Part shown: in pieces, positions 1-12,400 of the stretch
Numbering within the stretch: the stretch's first letter is position 1
Layout: every line of letters starts with the position of its first letter
From: Vanrija pseudolonga
Lineage: Eukaryota > Basidiomycota > Tremellomycetes > Trichosporonales > Trichosporonaceae
Assembly: GCF_020906515.1 (NCBI RefSeq)
Contig: NC_085849.1
Coordinates: 3,596,001 to 3,660,000 of the forward strand
Reading direction: 5' to 3'
DNA length: 64,000 nt
The notes under the pieces: generated by a model
The model's input: only the letters and a program-made list of their open reading frames with translations
Database searches by the model: none
What the model was told of the DNA's origin: nothing
Made by a program: the position numbers and the translations under genes

Positions 1-645
1 AGTCGCACTGGGGTAAAGCGCGCGTCTGTCTGTCGTCAAGCCACAGTAACCACAGCGCTGCTATTCAAAACCAAAGGGCCCTGACTGTCCATTCCTTGGC
101 ATTTCTGCCCTTCCCACATGGCTTGTCCATCGCTGCCTGCTGCTCGCTGTTACAAGTGCAGCACACCTTCAACCAAGCGATAGCAGAGAAATCATGGGCT
201 GGTCGACGGCGCTGGCTGCTAGCTGGTAGTAAGATGGATGGTGGAAACTACGTTGAGTCGGGCAAAGTTTGGCACCACAACGACTGGCTGCATGAGGCTT
301 ACCGCTTACTGTAGGAGGTCTCAAGAGAACACTTCATATAGCTTCAGAGACATTTAGTGTCGCATTGTTTGAACACCAAGCAAAGCGCGCAAAGCGAGAC
401 TACAGCTCGACGAGATAGATTCCCACACCGCTCATTTGACGCACTAAAAGGGGGACCAATGTAACTTAAAGGTCACCACGTGATATTACATAATTCACCA
501 ACTGGTGACGCCGCGCGTTCTGGACACAATGTCTCTCAGTCACTCACCCGCGCACGCAACCAGCGACATCATCATCATTCTCCAACTCTTTCCTTCGTCT
601 TCCTCTCCTCGCTGCCCACTTCACCCTTTACTAGCTCCAACAACA
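1..645. other. Intergenic region left of RPN6
   Basis: I see no convincing gene here. The open frame at 96-314 begins at TTG and has no recognisable motif. The last 170 bases are the probable RPN6 promoter and leader. They hold CACGTG at 477-482 followed three bases later by TTACATAA at 486-493. A pyrimidine-rich stretch at about 570-640 leads to the start codon, as is common in basidiomycete leaders. Confidence 0.6.
477..493. promoter_or_regulatory. CACGTG + TTACATAA module upstream of RPN6
   Basis: CACGTG (477-482) and TTACATAA (486-493) lie 3 bp apart, about 155 bp before the RPN6 start codon. CACGTG is the core bound by bHLH factors such as Cbf1. The factor for the second element is unknown to me. 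The same pair recurs in four other intergenic regions of this window. Confidence 0.5.
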
Positions 646-2400
646 ATGACAGTCGACACGAAGGAGATCGATATGGAGGCAGACCTCAACAAGGCAGAGT
701 CCCTTCGCCAGTCGGCCCCAGAGCAAGCCGAAGCTCTGTACAGATCAGTCCTGAGCAGGAAGGCAGGTGCGTGATCAGACGGCCGTTTGGTGCAATGTCG
801 TGGGAGCTGACCTGGGCAAAGTTGATGAGGATGAGCTCAAGGATCAGGAGACGGCTCTGCTAAAGCTCGGCGCCCTGTTTCGTGATACAAAGTGAGTTTG
901 GCAGGCGACCAAACCCTGGCTCTTGCTGACGTTGATCAGCAAGCCTGAATCGCTCGCACAACTCGTTGTGGAGTCGCGGCAGTTCATGTCCCAGATTGCC
1001 AAGGCGAAGACAGCCAAGCTCAGTATGTTCTAGACGCTTGGTTGAAAGACAACATGCTAATCAACACGCAGTTCGCGCCTTGATCGACTTCTTTCCACCA
1101 TCCGCTCGTGATCTTCAAATGAAGGTAACTGGAGAGAACATTGAGTGGGCCCGGAAGGAGAAGCGTGTCTTCTTGCGCCAGAGTCTCGAGATCAAGCTGG
1201 TTGCCTTGTGAGTCCTTGTCGCATGACTCGGCTTCCACTGACGTCCAAAGGCACATCGATGCTCAGAACTATCGCAAGGCCCTGTCGATGACTGAGGATT
1301 TGCTCAAGGAGCTGAAGCAACTCGACGACAAGATCATTCTGACCGAGGTCTTCTTGCTGGAATCGCGAGCAGCCCACGCCATTCAGAATCTTCCCAGGGC
1401 CAAGGTAGGTCCACAGACTTGTATTCGATGCTCATCCTACCAGGCGGCCTTGACGTCTGCGCGTACGACTGCCAACTCCATCTACTGCCCTCCACTCCTT
1501 CAAGCCCAGCTGGATCTCCAGGCCGGAGCCCTCAATGCGGATGACAAGGACTACAAGACTGCGTACTCGTACTTCTTCGAGGCGTTCGAGGGGTTCACTC
1601 AGGTAGACGAGTCTGACCCTCGCTCGTTGAGTTCTCTCAAGTACATGCTGCTGTGCAAGATTATGATGGGATTGGTTCGTTTTGCCCCTTCCATCTGTTC
1701 GCTGACAACCCCCCAGCCCGAAGATGTCACTTCACTGCTCCTGATGAAGTCGGCGAGTCGCTACGCTGGCAAGGATCTCGATGCCATGAAGGCCACCGCC
1801 CAAGCCCAGAAGGAACGAAGCCTCGAGCTGTTCAAGGCCACTCTCAAGAAGTACCAGGACCGTGAGTACTTACGAAGCTTCCGACTCTGATGATTGTGCA
1901 GAGCTTCAAAAGGATAACCTGATTCGCTCCCACCTTGCGGCGCTCTACGACACCCTGCTGGAGCAGAACCTCCTCCGCGTCATTGAGCCCTACTCATCTG
2001 TGGAGCTCTCCTGGATTTCCCACGAGGTCGGACAAGGTCGCGATGTCGTGGAGCTCAAGTGCGTGCCATTTTGTACCCCCACCTGTAACCTTGCTAATGC
2101 TCTGGTAGGCTGAGCCAGATGATCCTTGACCAGGTCTTCTTTGGTGTCCTCAACGAGAAGGCTGGTACTTTGGAGGTGTTTGACGAGCCTCAAGGAGAGG
2201 TGAGCAGTTTCAATGACACCGCGCTCCATTCCGAGGCATGTGCTGACCTAGAAGGGCTTGCTGTCGGGCGCACTCGAGACGATGAAGCAGATGGGCAGTG
2301 TGATCCAGGCTCTGTATGAGAAGGTAAGTCTATTCTGCCATCTCGCCTAGGGCAGTTGAATGAGGCTGATGCCATGTCCCAGGCGACGAGCTTGTCGTAG
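646..2400 (+). CDS. RPN6: 26S proteasome regulatory subunit RPN6 (PSMD11)
   Basis: Encodes the lid subunit that clamps the 19S regulatory particle to the 20S core and supports lid assembly in nucleus and cytosol. The first exon carries an N-terminal region rich in Glu and Ala, ending in LYRSVLSRKA. Later exons give the helical-repeat segments typical of the family, for example QIAKAKTAKL followed by the RALIDFF segment, AHAIQNLPRAK and FEAFEGF. A C-terminal PCI (winged-helix) domain follows, with NLLRVIEPYSSVEL. The last exon splices to finish ...YEKATSLS and a TAG at 2398-2400. The start at 646 fits the family N-terminus and lies after a pyrimidine-rich leader. There are at least eight short introns. 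Third codon positions are mixed. Family assignment is firm; some exact intron edges are inferred. Confidence 0.93.
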
Positions 2401-2755
2401 AAGATAAGTGAGGGCCTTGTGTCCGTACATACGATTGTGCATTCCATAGCCATGCATTGTGTGACGCCTGAACACAAGAGGTGCAACACGGTGGATGGGG
2501 TTGCTTGGAGAAATGACTCGAGCGGAGTTTGATAGCTGTCCGTTGGTACTCTGCCCAGGTGGTGCCTATGTATGACGCAAGGGCCGCGCGACGCTGATGA
2601 TGCATCGTCAGTGCGTCGCGTCGTCCGCAACTCTCTCTCCACCCTCGTCTCAACCACAACACATCCACCATCTACAGTACCACTCTTGGTTAACTTTTGG
2701 TCCTGCCAAGGCAGAAAGCGTTGGAATCCCCACCTCAACCAACATTGCGCGCAGC
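2401..2755. other. Intergenic region, RPN6 to ATG7
   Basis: This is an RPN6 3' region followed by the ATG7 promoter and leader. Bases from about 2625 onward are C/T-rich. An in-frame ATG at 2597 lies upstream of the chosen ATG7 start, but the residues it would add look like translated leader. No other gene is visible. Confidence 0.5.
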
Positions 2756-5171
2756 ATGGCACCCCTTCAGTTCCAGCCCCTGGCCTCTCAACCCACTCCA
2801 GAGTTTTGGTCATCCTTGACCTCGCTCAAACTAGACAAGCTTCGACTGGACGACTCGGAGATACCAATTCATGCTTGGCTTGACGAGGGACGCCAAATCG
2901 TCAATGCCAATAGGCTCACTGGAAAGGTATCTGGGGACGATGTTGCCGTCGACGGAAGTGTCCTCCTGGATGAATCGGCTTTCACACAAACTTCCACTAG
3001 GTGAGGCTCGCCGTAAAGCGTACCAAGCTCTCTCCCGCTTACATGTCTCCCAGACCGTCCCCCTCTGCCACTTTACTCCGCGGTGTGTTCAAGAATTACA
3101 ACACGATCGAGGACTTTCGGTCGCCGCAGAAGAAGAAGGAGCTCTTTGACAACACGGTGACATCAGTACGTTGCCGCAGGCAGCTGTGAATGGCGCCGTT
3201 GCTGTGGACAACGCTAATATTATCAGATCCTTCAGTCTTTCGAGACAGACGAGCCCCAGCTCGATGGCTTTGTCCTCGTCGCCTTCGCTGATCTTAAGAA
3301 GTACACCTATCACTATTGGTTTGCTTTCCCGGTGCTAGTCTCGAAACCGGCCTGGCAGGTGGAGGGCAGCTTTGATCTTCTGTCGGACGACGTGAGTCAG
3401 GAGGGGGCCCAAAGCGCTGACGCGGCAGGATACACGGCAGTTTCGGCGCGGCATCGGAAGCTCAAGCGTGGTGATTGCCAAAGGTCCCCCAGGTCATCGC
3501 GAATTTACTACCGTTTCGAGAGCCAAAGAGTTCTTTGGTGACGCAGATGACGAGGAGGTAAGGTCTAGACACGTACGGCTCGCCACTAACCACATAGCGG
3601 TTTGTCATCTTCCGCGATTCCTCAGCTCAATCCGAACACCCTGGCTGGTACCTCCGAAATGTTCTCTACTACCTACAAGCTCATCAAGGTGTCACTCGGG
3701 TCAATGTCGTCTGCCTCCGCCAAGGCCCAGCAAGTAGGGTTGGTAAACTCTTCACCGAAACCTTTATGGCTCCAAACATTCGTCCACAGGCGGTTGGCTG
3801 GGAGCGTGACGCAACTGGCAGGCTTGCGAGTCGAGTCGCCAATCTTGGGCCAATGATGGACCCAACGAGGTGAGTTCATCGGTCGTTGATGGCGTGACTC
3901 ATGTTTCAGGCTAGCGGAACAGGCAGTCGATTTGAACCTCAAGCTCATGAGGTGGCGTATTCTCCCCAGCCTGGACCTTGAAAAGGTTGCCTCTACCAAA
4001 TGTCTTCTGCTTGGTGCGGGCACACTTGGATGCTACGTAGCCCGTGTCCTCATGGTGCGTAGAGTGTGTACGAGATATGTGTTGAAGTCCAGGGCTGGGG
4101 TGTCCGAAACATCACCTTTGTCGACTCTGCCCGCGTGTCATACTCGAACCCGGTACGGCAGCCTCTGTTCCAGTTTGAGGACTGTCTCGAGGGGGGCAAG
4201 CCGAAAGCGCAGTGTGCGGCCGACCGACTTCGACAAATCTTTCCTGCCATCGTAAGTGCTACTGCTCAATGGTACCGTGCGATTCCTAACATAATCAGAA
4301 TGCCACTGCCCATGAGTTCATGATCCCGATGCCCGGACATCCGGTTGCCGCCGATGGTGACGAGGCAACTGCGGCCAATGTCGCAAAGCTGACACAGCTT
4401 GTCGATGAGCATGACGCCATCTTCCTCCTCATGGATTCTCGTGAATCCAGGTGGCTGCCTACTCTGCTAGCGGCGAGTTCTGGAAAGATTGTTGTCAACG
4501 CTGCACTGGGGTTTGACAGCTACCTTGTCATGAGGCATGGTACCTCCCCACTCGGCCAAGCTTCGCAGCGCTTGGGATGCTACTTCTGCAACGACATTGT
4601 TGCTCCAACGGATGTAAGCAAGGTGGTCGTTTTGGAGCTTACTACCACACGCAGTCACTCACCGACAGGACATTGGATCAAATGTGCACTGTCACGCGAC
4701 CTGGCATTGCTCCAATTGCGGCTGCGGCCGCGGTAGAGCTGTTGGTTTCCACAGTTCAGCACCCATTGGGGTGAGGATTTGGGCCGTCACGTCTGCTAAT
4801 CTTTTTCTAGGGTATCTGCCCCAGCAGAGCGCTCCTCCTCTGATGGCAGGGTCACCGCCTCGCCACTGGGACCTGTCCCTCATCAGATTCGTGGCATGTT
4901 GAGCCAATGGAACACGGTGCTTGTCGAAGGCTCCGCGTATGATCGCTGTACCGCCTGCAGTGCCACAGTGAGTACCGTTTTGCGCGATAGCAGTGCTCAC
5001 CTATTCAAGGTGGTGAAGGCGTATCAAGAGCAAGGATTCTCATTCCTTCGTCGGGCTTTCAATGAAACCGGGTTCCTTGAAAGTGTTACTGGGCTGGATA
5101 AACTTTACGCTGAGAGTGAAGCCATTCTGGACAGCGTGGATTGGGAGGAGGACAGCGATGAAGGGCTGTAG
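2756..5171 (+). CDS. ATG7: Autophagy E1-like enzyme ATG7
   Basis: E1-like enzyme that activates the ubiquitin-like proteins ATG12 and ATG8 with ATP and passes them to ATG10 and ATG3. It acts in the cytosol at the preautophagosomal structure. The N-terminal domain starts [18 protein letters not shown]. The adenylation domain is marked by the nucleotide motif GAGTLG (about 4014-4031), the [15 protein letters not shown] segment and a DSRESRW segment. The catalytic cysteine lies in [13 protein letters not shown], with its TGC codon at 4685-4687. The C-terminus is acidic ([10 protein letters not shown]). Many short introns split the gene. I chose the ATG at 2756 because family members start at this point. 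The pathway role follows from the family. Confidence 0.95.
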
Positions 5172-5560
5172 GCAATATTTTGGGTTGGGCCCGAGACTCA
5201 TATTGTGCTTATAGTTTCTACACCGTTCGGCCAGTACGCAAGCCAGCGACGAGCCATGCCAGTCATGCATTGTTGAACTTGATGCCAGGTGATTGCAAAC
5301 GAGCAAACGGACGAACACATCGACAACCATGACGTCACTGGCACTTTCCCATTCCCTGCATCACACCCACCTCCATTATTTATGATTACGTAATAATGCT
5401 TGATAGAACGGGACCTGTTTGTGTTTGTAAACAAAGCAAACACGGTCGACTTGGATCTTGTCTTGTCCGTCGCCGCCATTGCTCCTCCTCCATCTTTCTT
5501 GTCCTTCTCACACTCCGACTCAACCCTCACCCAAGCACGCCAACTTATCTGGCTGGCATC
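5172..5560. promoter_or_regulatory. Intergenic region / NDC80 promoter
   Basis: Contains TGACGTCA at about 5333-5340, a perfect CRE-type bZIP palindrome. It also has TTACGTAA at 5386-5393, about 170 bp before the NDC80 start. No CACGTG partner is present here. The remainder is a C/T-rich leader. Confidence 0.45.
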
Positions 5561-7912
5561 ATGGACTATCGCCGTCGAACGTTGGCATCGGATGGGCCAG
5601 CGGGTAACGCTGTAAACCCTTATTCATCACTTCCCGTACCAAGTTCAGCAATCAAGCGACCAGCCTCTCGCAGTGGAAATGCGGGCGGCGCAAGGATGTC
5701 CATGGCCGGTTCCTTGTCCAACCACTCTCGTCCTTCCCTCATGAATAGCGGACAAGAACTGCCCATGTCGAAGCGAAGGAGCATTGCACCGTCAGGTCGC
5801 GGTCCCGGAGACGTCAATTCGCTTCCGAGTGCTTCTCGTGGAGATGCAGGAATGTATGGCCGAACCCCCCAGGCAGCGCGCAACTTGGCCAAGTAAGCTC
5901 ATATCTGTTGCGTAGCTAACCTCAGCAGCACTCGCCGATCGTCGATATTCGCATCGGCCGGAGGCAGGTCATCCATCATGCCGTCGTATTCATCGACTAG
6001 CGTCAAAGACACCAGGCCTATCCGAGACGCGACATTTAGGACCGAGTCGGCTCAGAACATCCAGAGCTATCTGCTGCAGCATGGTTCTCAGGTTGAGCTG
6101 TCGGCCAAATGGAACGTATCTCCCACTCAGCGAGAGTTCCAAAACCTGTTCCGCTTCCTAGCCGACAGTCTTATCGGACCAGGATTTCCTTGGGGCAAGA
6201 AGTTTGACGACGACTGTTTGGCTATCCTACGTGATCTCCGATACCCGGCCATGGAGACTGTCAGCAAGACGGCACTGGCTGCTCCAGGTGGTTATCAGAA
6301 TTGGCCAAACCTACTGGCCATGCTGAGCTGGATGGTCGAGCTATGCAAGGTACGTCGACCATCGAGTTGCCCTCAGCTGACGTTGGCGCAGGCTCAAGAC
6401 CATTGGCATGATCCTGAGATCGTTTCAGACCCTCTTCTTTGGCAAGCAAATGAGTTGCCTCTGGACTACCCGCAACTGGAAGATCGGCTTCTTTGGGACT
6501 TCTCTTCCAAGATGTACAAGGAATGGTTTGATGGCGTGACGGACGACGACTTCTCGCACGGTGAACGAGAGCTGGAGGAGGCGTTTGGTGGGTCTAGGCG
6601 GGCTGCGTGAACCTGCATCTGACTGACCGCTCGCAGAACGTATCACTCTGGCTTCGGGTGAAGAGTGTGAGCGACTGGAGACGGAAGTCAACAAGCGGGA
6701 TGTCGAACTACGTCAGCTCCAGGCGCAGGAGGTGGGTTGTGGTCAGGTCGACCTACTGTCGCTGATCATTATAGCCGCCTCTTAAGCGGATTGAAGACGA
6801 ATACCTTCAACTTATGAGCGACAAAACGAAGTTCATTGCTTTCATTGATCTTCATCGACAGAAGGCCGACAAGCTGAAGCAAGGCAACGCCAAGGCTCGA
6901 TCCGTGGTCCAAGAGCATGGTACGTTCATGCGCCCATGACAGCTTTACTGATATTGTGACCAGCCCGCAACATTACAAGTGCCAAGGCGGAACTTCAGGA
7001 GGCTGAAGCGGCGGTTGCTGCCCAAAACCTCTCACCAGACGAAGTCAACAGGATGAACCACGAGAGGGAAACGTTGTCTCGACACCTAGACGAGCTTCGT
7101 ACAAAGATTGTCGAAGCCAGCAAGGCCGCGTACGACCAAGAGATGCTTGTCACAAAGTCCATGGACCGGTTTGAACAGCTTCTTCAAGACTACGAGGCAC
7201 TCAGTCATCAGATTGGGACAACAACTTCAGTCTCTGATCCGTTCCAGCACCCGGAGCTGCCAGACATCAACTTCTCCATCGACATCGATCTTGGGGCGGA
7301 GAGCCTGAACGACATCCAGGAAAGTGGCCGATCGACAATGCAAGCCATCCGCCCCGCGCTCCAGCAATACTGCGAGACCTTTCGAAGACAGGCAAGCGAG
7401 TTTCAGGATGATGCCATTGCCCTTGAAGAGCAGCACGAACGCATCGCACAGGAGGTCGAACTCGAAAAGGAGGAACTGTCACGTCGGGAAGAGAGGCTTA
7501 ATTTTGTGCATGAGCAAGCCGAGGAGGCAAAGAGCGTGAGTGCCAGCCCACTCACTCACCTCAGTAATGCTGATCATGCCCAGCAACTGCAAGCCGAAAC
7601 CATTGAGACCAACAGGACTGTTGCCAAGCTTGAGACCGAGGTGACCGCCATGTCAACCGCAAGCCAGCAAGGCGTGTTGGCAAGCCGTTCACATCTTGAA
7701 GGGAAGCGAATTGCGTAAGTTTTCGAAAAAGTAACCGTGGACCGTTGTTGACATGATACCAATGCAGATTCAAAGAGCTTCGACACCGAACTCAGCAGCA
7801 ACAGGAACATGTCATCCAACAGCTTATGGGACATATTGATGTGATCATCAAGGCCAAGGACCACACGGCGAACAGTTTGAGCGGAGTCCGCAGCTTCGCA
7901 GAAGCGCAGTAG
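5561..7912 (+). CDS. NDC80: Kinetochore protein NDC80 (HEC1)
   Basis: Subunit of the outer-kinetochore NDC80 complex, which binds spindle microtubules. The first exon is a basic, Ser- and Arg-rich tail (MDYRRRTLASDG...), a typical target of Aurora B. The calponin-homology microtubule-binding domain follows, with FLADSLIGPGFPWGKKFDDD and a CH-domain tail containing NWPNLLAMLSWMVEL. The C-terminal half is long coiled coil (for example ELEKEELSRREERL) that pairs with NUF2. The start at 5561 follows a leader rich in C and T, and the stop is a TAG at 7910-7912. It is not a known member of the Cryptococcus MAT locus, so its place beside MYO2 may mark a flank or an added MAT passenger. Confidence 0.93.
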
Positions 7913-9426
7913 AGTAATGGCTATGCCATCTAAGTGGTAAACGAAGATTGCTATGTGATCAATCCTGTTGTTCTAGTCATGGATATCAGTGTGCTGCCTC
8001 ATGTACCTGGTCGGTCGGGAGTGCACATTTCAGATGGTGAATGGACCGCATGTCGTGCATGGTCCAATGTCGCCGTCCTTGGCCATGTGTTAGTTCCAAG
8101 ACTGAGATCAGTGGTGGCCCCTCAGATTCTCATCGCACCTTGATGGATGCAACTGGACAGGTCTGGCTAGGGTGGGCTTTGCTGGTATGCATGCTGATGA
8201 TAGGTAGTACTGACGGGTAAATGGCGTGCTTATTTTGCATTCTCGTGGCAGCAATGGGGCTCGCTGGTGCGCTGGTTGTTCGTTCGTTTGGGGAAACATG
8301 AGCTGTGGCAAGGCCGTGCCAACAAGTGCCCCGCGACACGCGTACGGTGGTTGTGCGTTGTTGCTAGATCCCAGTGCACGTGCCTCTGTACTCGATAACT
8401 TGGCATTCTATGGGAACCTGGGCATGTGAGCTCCATTCCATTCTGGTGGTCAAGTTATGGATGAGCTCTTTGTGTGCCAGGTGAGCGCGCTCAGTCTTGC
8501 TTTGGCTCTAGCTGGACGCGTGAGGGGATGATGACATGACGTGTTGATGATGGGCGGTGGTAGCTATGGGTCGTCGCGAGTTTTGTCAAACCCTTAGTCT
8601 AAAGGGTGATTGATGGGTGTGTGAAGTCAACTGTGCCAGGCCGCCCCGTGCCCTCCCGCTAGTGTGCAAGTCGAGGCTGACGCGCGGTGAGGCATTCATG
8701 CAGGCTGATGCCCTATTACTCAACAAGGGCCATGCAAATTCCCTGCCTACTCATGGCGCCCTTTGCGCCCGTTGCCCTCGTCGCCGCCCCCCCCTCCTCC
8801 CCCCCCGTTGCACCCGTTGCACCCTGGACCCTGTCTCGCGTGTCAGTTGTACGCTCTGACGCTCTGGCGCTCTGGCCGGCCACGGTCCCTTGACTCGCCC
8901 TGCCTGCCTGCCTTGTCTGGCCCAAACCCACCGCCGTCTCGTAGCCGTGCCGCCGCCGCCGCCCGCCCTCCGCCACCTCCGCCTCTGCACACGCGCGCGA
9001 CACGACGTGTTCACCTGCGCCATTGCCTGCCAATCTCACTCACGTCGAAACTGGCTGGGCCGTCCAACACGTAGTGCTATCAATCATCCACTACAACCAC
9101 CACCACCCACCACCTCCTCCTCTTCCTTCTCCTTGTCCGACTTTCTCCCCCTACCACTCCCCCCCCCCCCTTTCCATCCATCCTATTCTCTCCTGTCGGC
9201 TTGTCCTTGGCTGCATTCACAGCTGGCACGACTTTGGACCGCCCCCCTTCTTCCCCTTTTCAGTTCGCTCGCTTCTTGTCGCTTTGGTCTTTTCCTCGGA
9301 CGCACAGGACCGGCGCTCATTCCTCGACCACAGCTCGTCGTTGCTACATTGACTTCAAGACGTTGAACGACAAGCATCAGTTGTAGGAGCACACCTTGCG
9401 CTCCTTCTCACCTTCTATTCGGCTTC
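7913..9426. other. Long intergenic region and MYO2 leader
   Basis: This 1.5 kb stretch has no gene I can support. From about 8740 it turns strongly C-rich and pyrimidine-rich, with a run of 12 C at 9159-9170. That suggests a long 5' leader of MYO2, perhaps with a leader intron. The short frames on both strands here have low-complexity Pro/Arg translations and are not genes. Confidence 0.5.
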
Positions 9427-12400
9427 ATGGCATCCGTCTATGCCAAGGGGACGAGGGTCTGGGTACCAGACGTCGCCGCTGGCTGGGTACCCGGCACGGT
9501 CACGTCGGTGACCCTCCCGTCCGACACTGAACCCACCTCCGAGGTGACAGTCGTCGTGTCAATCGATGGCAACAGTTCGAGCGATTCAGGCGGAACCAAA
9601 GACTACAAGTGCACTCTCGCTGGACTTCAAGCAGCCGAGTCGAATGGCAACAGCCTGACCACCTCCTCTGCGTCACTGGGGCGAGACGCGCTCCCACCGC
9701 TTCGTAATCCGCCTCTACTGGAGAGTTCCGAGGACCTTGCAAGTCTCTCCAACTTGAACGAGCCAAGTGGTGCGTCTCTGGGCCACCTTGCTTTCCAACA
9801 AGCCTGACCTCCACTAGTCCTACATGCGATCGCCACCCGATATGCCGCTCACCAGCCCTATACCTACTCTGGCATTGTGCTTGTAAGCATGCCCTACACC
9901 AGCTCAACTTGGTGTGACTGACATTGGTGTTACCAGGTCGCATTGAATCCGTTCAGCCCAGTGCCCCTTTGTGAGTTGACGCACTGGACATGCCGTCTTG
10001 AGGAGGGGTCCAGCTTTCCAATGCTGACCATTCAGACGGAAACGAAATCCTTCATGCTTATGCGGGAAAGAAGAAGGGTGAACTGGACCCCCATTTGTTC
10101 GCCATTGCAGAGGAGGCCCTCGACTATATGCGCCGAGGGACAGGTGATGGTGGAGTTGACCTGACTGGTGCAGGCGACCAGACCATTGTCGTCAGTGGTG
10201 AAAGGTGCGTCTTAGCTCGGCCCAGATGCGAAAGCTGACCTGCGCAGTGGAGCGGGCAAGACTGTATCCGCAAAGTACATCCTGCGTTACTTTGCTTCAG
10301 TTCATAACCCTGGCAAAGAACACCCCGTTTCCGACCGTCGACGGGGTGACATTGCCAACAACGAGGACGAAGGCATGAGCGAGATTGAGCGACAAATCCT
10401 GGCCAGCAACCCTATTATGGAAGCGTTCGGAAATGCCAAGACGACCAGAAACGACAACAGTTCGCGGTTTGGCAAATACATCGAGGTACGTGCTGACAGG
10501 AGACAACGCTGACCGTAACAGGTCCTGTTCAGCAAGGAGAATGAGATTGTCGGCGCGCGGATTCGCACCTACCTTCTGGAGCGCTCGCGTCTGGTCTATC
10601 AGCCGGATACGGAACGCAACTACCACGTTTTCTACCAGCTTTTGGCCGGTGCGCCGTCAAAGGAGCGCAAAGACCTCTCGCTTCCAACCGACCCACAGCA
10701 GTTCGCGTATCTCGCCGGTGGTGGGCCATCGTCCTCTACCATTCTGGGCGTGGATGACGCAAAGGAATTCCGTGACACACAGGAGGCCCTCAGTACTGTC
10801 GGCATCTCAGTGGAACGCCAGTGGTCCATTTTCAAGGTTCTCGCTGCCCTGCTTCATCTCGGAAACGTCAGGATTACGCAGGCTCGGACGGACGCTGTGT
10901 TGTCCGACGATGACCCCGCTCTCCTGATAGCGACCGAACTCCTTGGCTTGCCCCTGGCGGACTTCAAGAAGTGGACGGTCAAGAAGCAGTTGACAACTCG
11001 AAACGAGAAAATTGTCACCAATCTCGGGTCTGCTCAGGCAACAGTTGTTCGTGACTCTGTGGCCAAGTTCATTTACTCGTGCTTGTTCGACGTAAGTTTC
11101 AGTCGAATACCACGTGGCTACATTCTAACATGTGCGCAGTGGCTCGTGAGCGTCGTGAATGAGAGTCTGTTGAGCGGCAGTGCCTCTCACCAGTCTACCA
11201 AGTTCATTGGGGTTTTGGACATCGTCAGTGATGACCCTCATGGTGTAGTGCTGACGAAATGCAGTATGGCTTCGAGCACTTCAAGAAGAACTCGTTCGAG
11301 CAGTTCTGTATCAACTGGGCCAACGAAAAGCTTCAACAGGAGGTCAGTGGCAACATGATTGCTGTAAATCTTGGCTGACCCAGACAGTTCAATGCGCATG
11401 TGTTCAAGGTGAGCTTGACGTCCTCCGTTTGCCGTCATCAGATGTCTGACCCCCTCAGCTTGAGCAGGAAGAGTACATGCGCGAGGAGATCAACTGGACT
11501 TTTATCGACTTTACGGACAACCAGGCGTGCATTGACGTCATCGAAGGCAAAATGGGCGTCTTGACGCTCTTGGACGAAGAGTCACGACTACCTGCAGGTG
11601 CAGATGCTTCCTTTGCCAACAAACTCCACCAGCAGTTGACAAAGCCGGAGTACAAGGACGTGTTCAAGAAGCCTCGGTTCAACCAGAACGCTTTCACAAT
11701 TGCGCACTACGCTCATGATGTCACGTACGACGTTGATGGGTTCATCGAAAAGAACCGTGATACTGTCCCCGACGAACACCTTGTCCTCCTGCAGGCGTCC
11801 ACGAACGAGTTCCTCAAGGAGGCGGTTGAGAGATCACTTGCGGCTGCCACAAACCCTTCCACTACGGCCGCCTCTGAGCCTAAGCAAGCGGCTAAGCGTG
11901 CTGTTGCCAATGCACGCAAACCGACGCTGGGCTCCATCTTCAAGAACTCGCTCATAAGCCTGATGGACACGATCAACCACACCAATGTCCACTACATTCG
12001 CTGCATCAAACCCAACGAGGCCAAGAAGGCTTGGTCGTTTGAGCCCCAGCAAGTCCTTTCTCAACTCCGTGCCTGTGGTGTCCTGGAAACGATTCGAATC
12101 AGTTGTGCTGGATATCCCAGTCGCTGGACATTCGCTGAATTTGCCAGTCGGTAAGTGAGATATGATTCTGCCGAGCTAACACTCCAGCTACTACGTTCTA
12201 GTCAACTCCAAGGAGTGGGAGGGCAATGCGGACGTTAAAGCTTTCTGCCAGCTGCTCCTACAGCGGACACTGAAGGACGAGAACAAGTATCAGATCGGCC
12301 TTTCGAAGATCTTCTTCCGCGCTGGCATGGTTGCCCTCCTCGAGTCCTTCCGCACAGCCCGCTTGAACGCATTGGTCACCCTTGTGCAAAAGAATGTCCG

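Noticed and set aside
96-314. Short plus-strand open frame before RPN6
   Set aside because: It begins at TTG, not ATG, has no recognisable motif and lies in ordinary intergenic sequence.
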